This document shows, piece after piece, positions 25,946 through 35,870 of a stretch of DNA of 64,000 nt (its first letter is position 1; each line of letters starts with the position of its first letter). The position numbers and the translations under genes were made by a program. The notes beneath the pieces are model-generated. The model saw nothing but the letters and a program-made list of their open reading frames with translations. It did no database searches and was not told the origin of the DNA. Source of the DNA: Nocardioides sp. Soil774 (GTDB lineage Bacteria > Actinomycetota > Actinomycetes > Propionibacteriales > Nocardioidaceae); NCBI RefSeq assembly GCF_001428125.1, contig NZ_LMSM01000010.1, forward strand, positions 219,524 through 283,523, written 5' to 3'.

Positions 25946-27115
25946 GTGTCCTCGACCGGTCAGCACCGTGCTCCCACGCTCGCCGTCATCGGCGGTGGCC
26001 AGCTGGCCCGGATGATGGCCCAGCCCGCGATCGCGCTCGGCCTGCCGCTGCGCCTGCTCGCCGAGGCCGAGGGCGTGTCCGCGGCCCAGGTCATCCCCGA
26101 CCAGCTCGTCGGCGACTACACCGACCTGCCCACGCTGCGCCGCGTCACCGCCGGCGCGAGCGTGGTGACCTTCGACCACGAGCACGTGCCGACCGACCAC
26201 CTCCACGCCCTCGAGGGCGACGGGGTCGCCGTACGTCCCGGGCCGGGCGCGCTCGTCCACGCCCAGGACAAGGCCGTGATGCGACGCCGCCTCGCCGAGC
26301 TCGACGTGCCGTGCCCGCGCAACGCCGTCGTGACGACCCTCGCCGACGTCGAGGCCTTCGGCCTGCCGTGCGTGCTCAAGACCACGCGCGGCGGCTACGA
26401 CGGCAAGGGCGTGTGGGTCGTGCGCGCCCTCGACGAGGCCCAGGTCGCCTTCGACGCGGCCGCGGCCGCAGGTGTGGAGGTGCTGGCCGAGGAGCTGGTC
26501 GACTTCCGCCGCGAGCTCTCCGCGCTCGTCGCCCGCTCGCCGAGCGGGCAGGCGGCGGCCTACCCCGTGGTCGCCTCCACCCAGCTGGACGGGATCTGCC
26601 ACGAGGTCATCGCCCCGGCCCCGGACCTCTCGCCCGCACTGGCCGGCGAGGCGCAGGAGATCGCCCTGCGCGTGGCCGGTGCGCTCGACGTCACGGGCAT
26701 CCTCGCCGTCGAGCTCTTCGAGACGACCGACGGCCGGATCCTGGTCAACGAGCTGGCGATGCGCCCCCACAACACCGGCCACTGGACCCAGGACGGCGCC
26801 GTGACGTCCCAGTTCGAGAATCACCTGCGCGCCGTCATGGACCTCCCGCTGGGCTCGCCGGCCCCGCGCAGTCGCTGGACCGTGATGGTCAACATCCTCG
26901 GCGGCCCCACCGACAGCGGCCACCTCTACGACGGCCTGCCGCACGCGATGGCGCGCGACCCGCACCTGCGGGTGCACCTCTACGGCAAGGACCTGCGACC
27001 CGGCCGGAAGGTCGGCCACGTCAACGCCTGTGGCGACGACCTCGACGACTGCCTCGAGCGCGCGCGGCACGCAGCCGCGTGGTTCCGCGGCGACCTGGGC
27101 AACGAGAGCGAGTGA
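25946..27115 (+). CDS. purK: 5-(carboxyamino)imidazole ribonucleotide synthase
   Basis: ATP-grasp enzyme of 389 residues converting AIR, ATP and bicarbonate to N5-CAIR in purine synthesis. The N-terminal [12 protein letters not shown] motif, the ATP-grasp loop [16 protein letters not shown] near residue 145, and [14 protein letters not shown] near residue 270 are family signatures. The GTG at 25946 lies 7 nt after TAGGCT (25933-25938); the frame is open upstream but reads as shadow. Its stop overlaps an in-frame GTG of the next gene, so it is co-translated with purE. Confidence 0.94.
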   Translation: MSSTGQHRAPTLAVIGGGQLARMMAQPAIALGLPLRLLAEAEGVSAAQVIPDQLVGDYTDLPTLRRVTAGASVVTFDHEHVPTDHLHALEGDGVAVRPGPGALVHAQDKAVMRRRLAELDVPCPRNAVVTTLADVEAFGLPCVLKTTRGGYDGKGVWVVRALDEAQVAFDAAAAAGVEVLAEELVDFRRELSALVARSPSGQAAAYPVVASTQLDGICHEVIAPAPDLSPALAGEAQEIALRVAGALDVTGILAVELFETTDGRILVNELAMRPHNTGHWTQDGAVTSQFENHLRAVMDLPLGSPAPRSRWTVMVNILGGPTDSGHLYDGLPHAMARDPHLRVHLYGKDLRPGRKVGHVNACGDDLDDCLERARHAAAWFRGDLGNESE

Positions 27116-27120
27116 GCACG

Positions 27121-27668
<548 letters not shown>

Positions 27669-27672
<4 letters not shown>

Positions 27673-28103
27673 TCCCGGTCGCGCACGCGCCCGCGCAGCG
27701 CCTTGGTGCCGGCGCGCTCCTTCTTCGACTTCAGCCGCCGCTCCTTGGAGCCGCGGGTGGGTCGCGTGGCGCGCCGCGGCGGTGGGGGCGGGGCCAGTGC
27801 CTCGCGCAGCATCTCGGCGAGCCGCTCGCGGGCCGCGACCCGGTTGCGGTGCTGCGAGCGGTGCTCGGACGCCGCCACCGAGACCCGCCCCGACGGCCAC
27901 CGTCGCAGTGCGCGCCGGCGCTGGGTGTCGGTGAGCGCCGTGGAGGCGGAGACGTCGTAGTCGAGCTCGACGCGCGAGTCGCTGGTGTTGACCGACTGGC
28001 CGCCGGGTCCGGGCGACCTCGAGAAGCGCTCCACCAGCTCGCCAGCGGGCACGACCAGCCCCTCGGGCAGGCCCGGTCCGGCGGGCACGTGGAGGTCGCG
28101 CAT
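27669..28103 (-). CDS. arfB: Alternative ribosome-rescue peptidyl-tRNA hydrolase
   Basis: Codon-independent peptidyl-tRNA hydrolase of 144 residues (ArfB/YaeJ, ICT1 type) that frees stalled ribosomes. The catalytic GGQ lies at residues 34-36 in [11 protein letters not shown], followed by SRVELDYDV. The C-terminal 40 residues are strongly basic ([11 protein letters not shown], then [11 protein letters not shown]), the tail that enters the empty mRNA channel. Length fits ArfB rather than a full release factor. Start ATG 28103; no strong ribosome site. It overlaps purE tail to tail by 4 nt. Confidence 0.9.
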
Positions 28104-28170
28104 ACCCCCATTGTGGGATGAACCCCGGCACGCCTTGACGGCGGCCGCGCCAGCCAGCACCGTCGTCGCC

Positions 28171-29424
28171 ATGACGGAGGGTGTGGCGGAGGGCGCGGCG
28201 GCACGGGTGGGGGAGCAGCGGGTGGCCGTGGTCGGCGGGGGGATCCTCGGTGTCGCGATCGCCCGCGAGGTCGTACGCCGGCGCCCCGGCACCGAGGTGG
28301 TCGTGCTGGAGAAGGAGGACCGGCTCGCCGCCCACCAGACCGGCCACAACTCCGGCGTCGTGCACGCCGGCATCTACTACAAGCCCGGCAGCCTGAAGGC
28401 CGAGCTGTGCACGCGGGGCCGGGCGATGCTGCGCGAGTTCTGCGCCGAGCACCACATCGCGTACGACGCGTGCGGCAAGCTCGTCGTCGCGGTGGATCCC
28501 GACGAGATGGGCCGCTTCGACGCCCTCGAGCGCACCGCCACCGACAACGGTGTCCCCGGGCTGCGCCGGCTGCCGGCCGCCGCGATCAGGGAGGTCGAGC
28601 CGCACGCCAACGGGCTCGCGGCGCTGCACAGCCCCGAGACCGCGATCACCGACTACCCCGCGATCACCCGCGCCCTCGCCGACGAGGTGGCCGCGGCCGG
28701 TGGCACCGTGCGGCTGGGGGCGCGCGTGGTCGACATCCGGCGACAGGGCGGCGGCGCCCTGGTGCGGGTCGAGGGCGACCCCGCCCCGCTCCGCTTCGAC
28801 CACGTCGTCGTGGCGGCCGGGCTCCAGGCCGACCGGGTCTCCGCCCTCGTCGACGGCGAGCGGAGCCCGGCGATCCTGCCCTTCCGCGGGGAGTACCTCG
28901 CGGTGCGCGCGGCCAAGCAGGGCCTGGTGCGCGGCATGGTCTACCCCGTCCCCGACCCGCGCTACCCCTTCCTCGGCGTGCACTTCACCCGCCGGGTCGG
29001 CGGCGGGCTCGAGGTCGGGCCCAACGCCGTGCTCGCGACGCGCCGCGAGGGCTACCGCCGGCGCGACGTGTCGCCGCGCGACCTGCGCGACGTGCTCGCG
29101 TGGCCCGGCTTCTGGCGCCTGGCCCGCGTGCACTGGCGCACCGGTGTCGACGAGGTCGTCGGGTCGGCCTCCCAGCGTGCCTTCATGCGCAAGGCGTCGC
29201 GCTACGTGCCGGAGATCGGTGTCGGCGACGTCACCCGCGCCGGAGCCGGCGTGCGCGCGCAGGCGGTCGACCGCGACGGCAGCCTCGTCGACGACTTCCG
29301 CATCACCCACGCCGACGGCGTGACCTGCGTGCGCAACGCACCCTCGCCGGGGGCCACGTCGAGCCTGGCGATCGCCGCCTACGTGGTGGACCGGGCGTGG
29401 CCGGGGGACGCGCGCGGCGCCTAG
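28171..29424 (+). CDS. lhgO: L-2-hydroxyglutarate oxidase
   Basis: FAD-dependent oxidase/dehydrogenase of 417 residues in the DAO family, converting L-2-hydroxyglutarate to 2-oxoglutarate. The dinucleotide-binding motif is VVGGGILGVAIARE near residue 20, followed by LEKEDRLAAHQTGHNSGVVHAGIYY, a signature of the LhgO subgroup. PFRGEYLAV and YPVPDPRYPFLGVHFTR in the second half match as well, and NAPSPGATSSLAIA closes the FAD site. The ATG at 28171 is the first good start; the upstream frame is shadow. Its TAG stop is the first half of the -10 box of the next gene. Confidence 0.88.
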   Translation: MTEGVAEGAAARVGEQRVAVVGGGILGVAIAREVVRRRPGTEVVVLEKEDRLAAHQTGHNSGVVHAGIYYKPGSLKAELCTRGRAMLREFCAEHHIAYDACGKLVVAVDPDEMGRFDALERTATDNGVPGLRRLPAAAIREVEPHANGLAALHSPETAITDYPAITRALADEVAAAGGTVRLGARVVDIRRQGGGALVRVEGDPAPLRFDHVVVAAGLQADRVSALVDGERSPAILPFRGEYLAVRAAKQGLVRGMVYPVPDPRYPFLGVHFTRRVGGGLEVGPNAVLATRREGYRRRDVSPRDLRDVLAWPGFWRLARVHWRTGVDEVVGSASQRAFMRKASRYVPEIGVGDVTRAGAGVRAQAVDRDGSLVDDFRITHADGVTCVRNAPSPGATSSLAIAAYVVDRAWPGDARGA

Positions 29425-29434
29425 GGTCGAGCCC

Positions 29435-30430
29435 ATGACGACGCGCTGGGGAATCGCCGCGACCGGCCGCATGGCCGCCGCCTTCACCTCCGACCTGCTC
29501 CTGGTGCCCGACGCGGAGGTCGCCTTCGTCGGCAGCCGGTCCGCCGACTCGGCCGCCGAGTTCGCCGGTCGCTTCGGCGCGAGCGCCTCGGGCACCTACC
29601 GCGACCTCGTCGAGGCGGGCCGCGCGGGCGAGGTCGACGTCGTCTACGTCGCCACCCCGCACCCGCAGCACCACGACCTCGCCCTCGCGGCGATCGAGGC
29701 TGGCACGCCGCTGCTGGTGGAGAAGGCGTTCACCGCCACCCTCGCCGGCGCCGAGGAGGTGGTGGCGGCCGCCCGTGCCGCCGAGGTCTTCTGCATGGAG
29801 GCGATGTGGACCCGCTTCCAGCCGGCGCTCGCGCTCGCCCGCGAGCTGGTCGCCGCCGGCGAGATCGGCGACGTGGTCATGGTGCAGGCCGACTTCGGTG
29901 CGCACCGAGCGTTCGACCCCGAGAGCCGGCTCTTCGACCTGTCGCTCGGGGGCGGGTCGGTCCTCGACCTCGGCGTCTACCCGATCTCCCTGGCCCAGCA
30001 CTTCCTCGGCCGGCCCGACCGGGTGGTCGCGACCGGCACCCACTACCCCAACGGCGCCGACGCCTCGGCGGCGATCCACCTCGCGTGGGCCGACGGCCGG
30101 GCCGCGGCGCTCACCGGCTCGCTGTCGAGCTCGACCCCGGGGCGCGCGGTCCTCGTGGGCACGACGGGCTCCATCGAGCTGGAGCCGCCGTTCCACCACC
30201 CCAGCCGGGTCGTCGTACGACGTGGGGACGAGGAGCCCGAGGTGATGGAGCGCCCTGCGAGGGGCAGCGGCTACGTCCACCAGGCCGAGGAGGTCCAGCG
30301 CTGCCTCGCAGCCGGGCTCGCCGAGAGCCCGGTGATGCCGCTGACCGACACCCTCGACGTCCAGTGGGTGCTCGAGGAGTGCCTCGACCAGCTCGGCATC
30401 GACATGGCCGAGGCGCCCGTCGAGCTGTAG
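29435..30430 (+). CDS. Gfo/Idh/MocA family oxidoreductase
   Basis: NAD(P)-dependent sugar- or polyol-type dehydrogenase of 331 residues. The N-terminal Rossmann fold begins at once (WGIAATGRMAAAF), and the catalytic-domain hallmark is VEKAFTATLAGAEEVV with the conserved E-K pair near residue 94. MEAMWTRFQPAL and GGGSVLDLGVYPIS resemble the dihydrodiol dehydrogenase branch. The ATG at 29435 lies 7 nt after TAGGGT (29422-29427), which overlaps the stop codon of lhgO. Substrate is unknown. Confidence 0.87.
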   Translation: MTTRWGIAATGRMAAAFTSDLLLVPDAEVAFVGSRSADSAAEFAGRFGASASGTYRDLVEAGRAGEVDVVYVATPHPQHHDLALAAIEAGTPLLVEKAFTATLAGAEEVVAAARAAEVFCMEAMWTRFQPALALARELVAAGEIGDVVMVQADFGAHRAFDPESRLFDLSLGGGSVLDLGVYPISLAQHFLGRPDRVVATGTHYPNGADASAAIHLAWADGRAAALTGSLSSSTPGRAVLVGTTGSIELEPPFHHPSRVVVRRGDEEPEVMERPARGSGYVHQAEEVQRCLAAGLAESPVMPLTDTLDVQWVLEECLDQLGIDMAEAPVEL

Positions 30431-30437
30431 CCGCGGC

Positions 30438-30869
30438 TCAGCGGCCCCGGCGCCGCCACTCGATCGCGGGGCAGGTGTCCATCACCATCGGCACGCCGGC
30501 GGCGGTGGTGCGCTCATAGGCCGCCTCGTCGACGACCCCGAGCTGGAACCAGACCCCCTTCGCGCCGATCTCCACCGCCTGGTCGGCGAAGTCGCCGGCG
30601 GCCTCCGAGCGACGGAACACGTCGACGACGTCGATCGCGAACGGCACGTCGGCCAAGGTGGCGTAGCCCTGCTCGCCCAGCACAGCCGGCGTCGCCGGGT
30701 CGGCGAAGGAGGGGTGGATCGGCACGACCTGCTTGCCGCGCTCCTGCAGCAGCGAGGCGATGGAGTACGCCGTGCGCGACGGGTCGCCGGAGAGGCCCAC
30801 CACCGCCCACGTCTCGAGGTCGTCGAGCATCGTCTCGACGGTCGCGGGGTCCTGCCAGTCCGAGCCCAT
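30438..30869 (-). CDS. CoA-binding (YccU-like) domain protein
   Basis: Small Rossmann-fold protein of 143 residues of the CoA_binding/YccU family. The conserved start is WAVVGLSGDPSRTAYSIASLLQ, then VVPIHPSF, ATLADVPFAIDVVDVFRRSE and GVWFQLGVVDEAA, ending DTCPAIEW. No catalytic domain is fused to it. The ATG at 30869 lies 6 nt after TACGGT (30876-30881, minus strand), supporting a leaderless start and rejecting the longer open frame. It converges with the oxidoreductase gene, 7 nt apart. Confidence 0.85.
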   Translation of the reverse strand: MGSDWQDPATVETMLDDLETWAVVGLSGDPSRTAYSIASLLQERGKQVVPIHPSFADPATPAVLGEQGYATLADVPFAIDVVDVFRRSEAAGDFADQAVEIGAKGVWFQLGVVDEAAYERTTAAGVPMVMDTCPAIEWRRRGR

Positions 30870-31027
30870 GCCCCGACCGTAGCCCCGCGCCCGCGCACGC
30901 CGTCGCCGGACCCGGCTCGCTGCACTACCGAGTGTTGGTGAGACTTCGCGATTGTGCTGTGCCTGCTGTGACACATGTGGTGGGATGGGCCCCGTCACAC
31001 CCACTTTGTCACGAGGGGAATACCCAC

Positions 31028-31951
31028 ATGCTCAACACCGCATCACGGCGCCTCGGCGTCGTCGCTGCCGCAGGCGCGCTCGGCGCTGGCGCGCTCGTCG
31101 CCATGGCGGCTCCGGCCGCCACCGCAGCCACGGCGTCGACCACCTACACCTGCACCTTCCCGAGCCTCGGCGCGCGGGACATCCCGGTGGCCATCACGGC
31201 CACCCTCCCCCCGGCTGCCAACGCGGGCCTCGACGCCCCGGCGATCCCGGTGCTCCTCAGCGTGACTCTCCCGGGTGACGTCGTCGACGCGGCCAAGGGC
31301 CTGTTCCAGGCGACGACCATCGGCGGTTTCTCCAACGACATGGTCGCCACGCTCGACGAGCTGTCCTCGTCGGCTGCTGCTCAGCTGCCGCTGCAGAACG
31401 CGCGGTTCCCGCAGACCGCGGTGCCGACGACGCCCAACACGCCGCTGACGCTCAACACGCCCAACCCGCTCACCACCCCGGGCGCCGTGCCGGCCTCGAC
31501 CGTCCCGGTCAACCTGCCTGGCGCGGGCACCTACGACATCGTCGTGCCGTCGGCGTTCAAGTTCACCGCCACCAAGCAGGGTGACGTGACGATGCTCGCC
31601 GACGTGCCGTGCGTGCTCAAGCCGGGCTCGCCGGCGAGCCTCGGCTCGATCGTGCTGGCCAAGAACGAGTCGACCACCGACGCCAAGCCGGCCCGCGCCG
31701 TCACCAAGCTCGGCAAGCAGACCAAGCTGAAGGTCGTCGTGGCGGCCGCCAACGAGGTCCCCACCGGCAAGGTCAAGGTGATGCTCGGCAAGAAGACGCT
31801 CGGCAAGGGCGTCCTCAACTCCAAGGGCGAGGCCAAGGTCACGCTGAAGAAGGCGCTGCCCGCGGGCAAGACCAAGGTCAAGGTGCTCTACCTCGGTGAC
31901 GACTACACCGAGAAGTCCAAGGACAAGAAGGTCATCATCCGGGTCCGCTGA
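31028..31951 (+). CDS. Secreted protein with C-terminal Ig-like domain
   Basis: Exported protein of 307 residues. The first 35 residues form a signal peptide (RR, hydrophobic AAAGALGAGALVAMAAPAATA, cleavage near residue 36). Residues 40-215 form an unrecognised region with one cysteine near each end, likely a disulfide-closed beta domain. The last 75 residues match a bacterial Ig-like (Big) repeat: KLKVVVAAANEVPTGKVKV, then ALPAGKTKVKVLYLGDDY. The C-terminus is very basic. There is no cell-wall sorting motif. ATG 31028 follows a GAGGGGAA ribosome site. A strong hairpin follows the gene, so it forms its own unit. Confidence 0.75.
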   Translation: MLNTASRRLGVVAAAGALGAGALVAMAAPAATAATASTTYTCTFPSLGARDIPVAITATLPPAANAGLDAPAIPVLLSVTLPGDVVDAAKGLFQATTIGGFSNDMVATLDELSSSAAAQLPLQNARFPQTAVPTTPNTPLTLNTPNPLTTPGAVPASTVPVNLPGAGTYDIVVPSAFKFTATKQGDVTMLADVPCVLKPGSPASLGSIVLAKNESTTDAKPARAVTKLGKQTKLKVVVAAANEVPTGKVKVMLGKKTLGKGVLNSKGEAKVTLKKALPAGKTKVKVLYLGDDYTEKSKDKKVIIRVR

Positions 31952-31990
31952 CCCGCTCGAGGCCCGCTCGACACAGCCTCACATCCGCGA

Positions 31991-32021
31991 CGCCCGGTCG
32001 GTGCACTGCACCGGCCGGGCG
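31991..32021 (+). terminator. Hairpin terminator after secreted Ig-like gene
   Basis: Left arm CGCCCGGTCGGTGCA (31991-32005) and right arm 32007-32021 pair over 15 bases with a single T:G wobble. It lies 40 nt after the stop codon. There is no long U-tract, as is common in actinobacteria. Confidence 0.7.
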
Positions 32022-32121
32022 TTCGTCATGCGCGGGGGGCCGGGCGCAGGCCGGCGGGCGTGGTCATCGCCACACCGCCGACGCCTCCTCCCAGAAGCTT
32101 GGACGTCCTAGAATCCGACCC

Positions 32122-33294
32122 ATGAGCGAGTTCCCCCTCTACGCCCTGTCCGAGGAGCACCAGGCCATCCGCGAGGCGGTCCGCGCGGTCGCCGACGCCA
32201 AGATCGCGCCCTTCGCCGCGGCCGTGGACGAGGAGGCCCGCTACCCCCACGAGGCCGCCGAGGCGCTGCTCGCCTCGGACTTCCACGCCCCGCACGTGCC
32301 GGAGGAGTACGGCGGCGCCGGCGCCGACGCGCTCGCCACCGTGCTGGTGATCGAGGAGGTCGCCCGCGCGTGCGTCTCCTCCTCGCTGATCCCCGCGGTC
32401 AACAAGCTCGGCTCGCTGCCGGTGCAGATCGCGGGCTCGGAGGAGCTCAAGCAGACCTACCTCACCAAGCTCGCCAAGGGCGAGGGCGGCTTCTCCTACT
32501 GCCTCTCCGAGCCCGACGCCGGCTCCGACGCTGGTGGGATGAAGACGCGCGCGGTGCGCGACGGCGACGAGTGGGTCATCGACGGGGTCAAGCGCTGGAT
32601 CACCAACGCGGGCGAGTCGGAGTTCTACACCGTCATGGCCGTCACCGACGCCGAGAAGAAGACCCGCGGCGGGATCTCGGCCTTCGTCGTGGAGAAGTCC
32701 GACGAAGGCGTCTCCTTCGGGGCCCCGGAGAAGAAGCTCGGCATCAAGGGCTCGCCGACGCGCGAGGTCTACTTCGACAAGGTGCGCATCCCGGCGAGCC
32801 GGATGATCGGCGAGGAGGGCACCGGCTTCACGACCGCGATGCAGACCCTCGACCACACCCGCGTCACCATCGCCGCCCAGGCCGTCGGGGTCGCGCAGGG
32901 GGCGCTCGACTACGCGCTCGGCTACGCCAAGGAGCGCCGGCAGTTCGGCAAGTCGATCGCCGACTTCCAGGGCCTGCAGTTCATGCTCGCCGACATGGGC
33001 ATGAAGGTCGAGGCGGCCCGCCAGATGACCTACGCCGCCGCCGGCCGCTCCGAGCGCGGCGACGACGACCTCACCTTCTTCGGTGCCGCGGCCAAGTGCT
33101 TCGCCTCCGACGTCGCCATGGAGGTCACCGTCAACGCCGTGCAGGTGCTCGGCGGCTACGGCTTCACCCGCGACTACCCGGTCGAGCGGATGATGCGCGA
33201 CGCCAAGATCACCCAGATCTACGAGGGCACCAACCAGGTCCAGCGGATCGTGATGGCCCGCCAGCTGCTCGCCGGGGTGCAGTCCGAGCTCTGA
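32122..33294 (+). CDS. Acyl-CoA dehydrogenase (FadE25-like)
   Basis: FAD-dependent acyl-CoA dehydrogenase of 390 residues. N-terminal SEEHQAIREAVRAVADAKI and PEEYGGAGADAL, then FSYCLSEPDAGSDAGGMKT in the beta domain, then FGKSIADFQGLQFMLADM and the C-terminal catalytic motif IYEGTNQVQR, whose Glu is the base. The ATG at 32122 lies 7 nt after TAGAAT (32109-32114), so the transcript is leaderless. From memory, a fadE25 homologue sits beside purE/purK in mycobacteria (Rv3274c), which matches the local order. Substrate range is unknown; short- to medium-chain is likely. Confidence 0.91.
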   Translation: MSEFPLYALSEEHQAIREAVRAVADAKIAPFAAAVDEEARYPHEAAEALLASDFHAPHVPEEYGGAGADALATVLVIEEVARACVSSSLIPAVNKLGSLPVQIAGSEELKQTYLTKLAKGEGGFSYCLSEPDAGSDAGGMKTRAVRDGDEWVIDGVKRWITNAGESEFYTVMAVTDAEKKTRGGISAFVVEKSDEGVSFGAPEKKLGIKGSPTREVYFDKVRIPASRMIGEEGTGFTTAMQTLDHTRVTIAAQAVGVAQGALDYALGYAKERRQFGKSIADFQGLQFMLADMGMKVEAARQMTYAAAGRSERGDDDLTFFGAAAKCFASDVAMEVTVNAVQVLGGYGFTRDYPVERMMRDAKITQIYEGTNQVQRIVMARQLLAGVQSEL

Positions 33295-33298
33295 GCGC

Positions 33299-33823
33299 TC
33301 AGTGGTCCGCCCGCCAGTCGCGGTAGGACACCACCTGCTCGCCGACGAAGCAGACGTCGCCGGGGACGATCGCGACGGGGACGTCGTACGACCCCAGCAA
33401 CGAGCACCGGTAGGGCTCCTGCGTGCCGAGTCGCACCGGCGTACGCCACTGCCCGTCCTCGCGCACCACGATCTGGATCCAGCCGCCGCCGGGGCACGGG
33501 GCGAAGTTGCCCATGTCGCTGACCAGCGCGAAGCCGTCCGAGCGCCACCGCTTCACGATCATCGTGGCAGCGGTGCGGCACTCGGGTCGGGGGTCGTTGT
33601 CGTGCCACAGGCGGGTGAGCCGACGCTCCACAAAGGTGCGGAAGGCGCTGGACGTGCCGGAGATGCGGTCGAGGTGGTCGAGGGTCACCACGGCGCCGTC
33701 CCCGGGGTAGGTGACCGTGCGGACGTGCGCGGACCGGGTGGCGGACGCTTCAGCTGCGACCGGAGCGGTGGTGGGCAGCAGGGTCGCGAGGACCGCGAGG
33801 GCGAGCAGGGCAGCACGACGCAT
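33299..33823 (-). CDS. Secreted protein of unknown function
   Basis: Exported protein of 174 residues that I do not recognise. The ATG at 33823 follows GGAAGG at good spacing. Residues 1-24 form a signal peptide (MRRAALLALAVLATLLP, cleavage after VAA). The mature part has four cysteines (in RPECRT, APCPGG, YRCSLL and GDVCFV), suggesting two disulfide bonds, and a mix of hydrophobic and aromatic strands (GGGWIQIVVREDGQW). It converges with the acyl-CoA dehydrogenase gene, separated by 4 nt. No enzyme motif is visible. Confidence 0.65.
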   Translation of the reverse strand: MRRAALLALAVLATLLPTTAPVAAEASATRSAHVRTVTYPGDGAVVTLDHLDRISGTSSAFRTFVERRLTRLWHDNDPRPECRTAATMIVKRWRSDGFALVSDMGNFAPCPGGGWIQIVVREDGQWRTPVRLGTQEPYRCSLLGSYDVPVAIVPGDVCFVGEQVVSYRDWRADH

Positions 33824-33933
33824 GGTGACGCCTTCCGTGACGGGCGGCCGCGAGTCGGCCCCTCGCAGTGAGGGACGCGCACGGAGCCGCAGAGGTTGCA
33901 TGCGCCTCTTGGGTCGGTGGCTAGCCTCGGGGC

Positions 33934-34677
33934 GTGCCGAGACTCACCTTGACCATGCCCGACGGAGACGCCGAGGCCTACGTCGCACCGGCTCCGGGCG
34001 GGCGACCCGCGCCCGGCGTGCTCTTCGTCATCGACGCGATCGGGCTGCGGCCCCGGATCGAGGAGATGGCCGACCGCATCGCCTCCTGGGGCTTCACGGT
34101 GCTCGCGCCCAACGTCTTCTTCCGCGAGGGGACGGCGAGCGAGGTGGCCCCGCAGGGCGACCTGCGCGAGCCCGGTGCCCGCGAGGCCTTCATGGGCGAG
34201 GCGATGGGCCGGGTGCAGCGACTGACCACGGACCTGCTGGCTCGCGACCTCCCGGCCTACCTTGCCGCCCTGCGCGCCCTGCCCGAGGTGGCGGGGGAGG
34301 GCGTCGGTGTCACGGGCTACTGCATGGGGGCGCGGATCGCGATCCGCGCTGCCGGCCTCGACCCGGCCGTCGTCGCCGTGGGCGGCTGGCACGGGGGTGG
34401 CCTGGTCACCGACGGTCCCGACAGCCCGCACCTCGCGCTGGCCACGGCCCGGGCGAGCTTCGCCTTCGGGCACGCCTCGAACGACGGCTCGATGCCGCCC
34501 GAGGCGGTCGCGGCGCTCGGTGCCGCGCTCGACGAGGCCGGCCTGAGCGCCGTCAACGAGGTCTTCCCGGGTCCGCACGGCTACTCCATGGCCGACACGT
34601 CGATGTACGACGAGGAGTCCGCCGAGCGCCACTTCGAGAGCCTCCGCGCGCTGCTCACCTCGACGCTGGCTCGCTGA
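33934..34677 (+). CDS. Dienelactone hydrolase family protein
   Basis: Alpha/beta hydrolase of 247 residues. The nucleophile elbow is GYCMGA near residue 129, with Cys as in dienelactone hydrolase; the histidine of the triad is in FPGPHGYSM near residue 212. VLFVIDAIGLRPRIEEMADR at the start is typical for the family. The GTG at 33934 lies 6 nt after TAGCCT (33922-33927), a leaderless start. The true substrate is unclear; esters or lactones are likely. Confidence 0.86.
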   Translation: MPRLTLTMPDGDAEAYVAPAPGGRPAPGVLFVIDAIGLRPRIEEMADRIASWGFTVLAPNVFFREGTASEVAPQGDLREPGAREAFMGEAMGRVQRLTTDLLARDLPAYLAALRALPEVAGEGVGVTGYCMGARIAIRAAGLDPAVVAVGGWHGGGLVTDGPDSPHLALATARASFAFGHASNDGSMPPEAVAALGAALDEAGLSAVNEVFPGPHGYSMADTSMYDEESAERHFESLRALLTSTLAR

Positions 34678-34683
34678 CTCCCG

Positions 34684-35100
34684 CTAGAAGCCGTGCGACC
34701 CCCGGGGTCGGCGGTAGTCGGAGCGACCGTGGGCGGGCATGCACGCAGCGCCCCGACCGCGGCGCAGGAACAGGATCGGGAAGATCAGCAGCCACAGGGG
34801 CGCGTGGAGCAGCACGCTGAGCACGACCAGCACCGCGAGGACGGGCAGCAGCGGGATCCGCCCCCGGGCCGTCCGCGCCGACCTGCCCGCCGGCACGGCC
34901 GGACGCACCTGGTCGGGCCGGGGCAGGTCGCTGAAGAGCACGGCGAGGTCCGCGCGCGTGCGAGCGGTCCAGATGGCGTCGAGGCGCTCGTCGTACTCCT
35001 CGTGGTCGAGCCTGCCGTCGGCGTAGTGCCCGGCGAGGTCGGCCATCGCCCGCTCGCGGTCGGCGTCGGAGATCCGCAACCGGGGGTCGGGCACGCTCAT
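34684..35100 (-). CDS. DUF1707 (SHOCT-like) small membrane protein
   Basis: Protein of 138 residues beginning with a DUF1707 domain: RISDADRERAMADLAGHYADG, then RLDHEEYDERLDAIWTART and DLAVLFSDLP. A hydrophobic hairpin follows at about residues 85-115 (two close helices) with a basic RRGRG end. DUF1707 proteins are common in actinobacteria and of unknown function. The start ATG overlaps the stop of the PadR gene in ATGA, so it is co-expressed with and probably controlled by that regulator. Confidence 0.8.
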   Translation of the reverse strand: MSVPDPRLRISDADRERAMADLAGHYADGRLDHEEYDERLDAIWTARTRADLAVLFSDLPRPDQVRPAVPAGRSARTARGRIPLLPVLAVLVVLSVLLHAPLWLLIFPILFLRRGRGAACMPAHGRSDYRRPRGSHGF

Positions 35101-35753
35101 CGCTCCGCGTCCCGTCCGTCGGCGAGGATCCCGTAGAGGCGGCGGCGGGTGTCGACCAGCACGTCGAGCGCGGCCTTCTTCTGCGCCTCCGAGCCCTGGG
35201 TCGCCAGCTGCCAGACCGCGCTGACGACCTGGCCGATCTCGCTCTTGATGTCGGCCTGCCCCGACGGCTGGTCGGCGGCCGGGCGCTCGGCGCGGACGAA
35301 CGGCGCCCAGACCGAGGCGAGCTCGTCGGTGTTGGCCTCCACCCACTCGACGCCGGCGTCGGTCAGCCGGACCGTGCGGCGCCCACGCTCGTCGTCGGCC
35401 TCCACGAGCCCCTCGTCCTGCAGCTGCTGGATGGTGGGGTAGACCGAGCCCGGGGAGGGGCGCCACTCGCCGTTGCTGAGCTCGGCGATCTCCTGGATCA
35501 CCTGGTAGCCGTTGATCGGCTCGCCCGCGGTGCGCGCGCGGTGCAGCACGTCGATGATCGCCATCCGCACGTCGCCGCGGCGCACGCGCGGGCTGCGCTG
35601 CTGCGGACGCTGCGGGGCGGTGGCGAAGCCGAAGATCTCGCTCAGCCACGGCGGCGGGCCGCTGGGCCGGCGGCTCCAGCCCGGCCCGCGGTCGCGTGCG
35701 CTGTCGTCGCGGTCGTTGCCGGGCCAGTCGGCCCCGGGCCAGTGGTGTCCCAT
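35097..35753 (-). CDS. PadR family transcriptional regulator
   Basis: Winged-helix repressor of 218 residues. After a disordered, Pro/Arg-rich first 55 residues, the PadR domain runs from RRGDVRMAIIDVLHRAR through GYQVIQEIAE, SPGSVYPTIQQLQDEGLVE and RRTVRLTDAG. The C-terminal helices (about residues 150-215) are the dimerisation part. The ATG at 35753 follows GGGAGC. A CGATATATCG palindrome, close to known PadR operators, lies about 56 bp upstream, so autoregulation is likely. It heads a two-gene unit with the DUF1707 protein. Confidence 0.88.
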   Translation of the reverse strand: MGHHWPGADWPGNDRDDSARDRGPGWSRRPSGPPPWLSEIFGFATAPQRPQQRSPRVRRGDVRMAIIDVLHRARTAGEPINGYQVIQEIAELSNGEWRPSPGSVYPTIQQLQDEGLVEADDERGRRTVRLTDAGVEWVEANTDELASVWAPFVRAERPAADQPSGQADIKSEIGQVVSAVWQLATQGSEAQKKAALDVLVDTRRRLYGILADGRDAER

Positions 35754-35805
35754 GTCGTGCTCCCTCGCGTCTCGGGGTGACGGGTCGGTGAGTGTCGCTG
35801 ACCTA

Positions 35806-35821
35806 TCACGATATATCGCGA
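35806..35821. promoter_or_regulatory. Probable PadR operator
   Basis: TCACGATATATCGCGA contains the perfect palindrome CGATATATCG (35809-35818) extended to 16 bp with one mismatched pair. It sits upstream of the PadR gene. PadR-family sites in actinobacteria are of this AT-centred form. Confidence 0.6.
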
Positions 35822-35870
35822 GCGTACGCCGACGACGGGGTCGGGACAAGGCACATCCTGGGGACGTCGC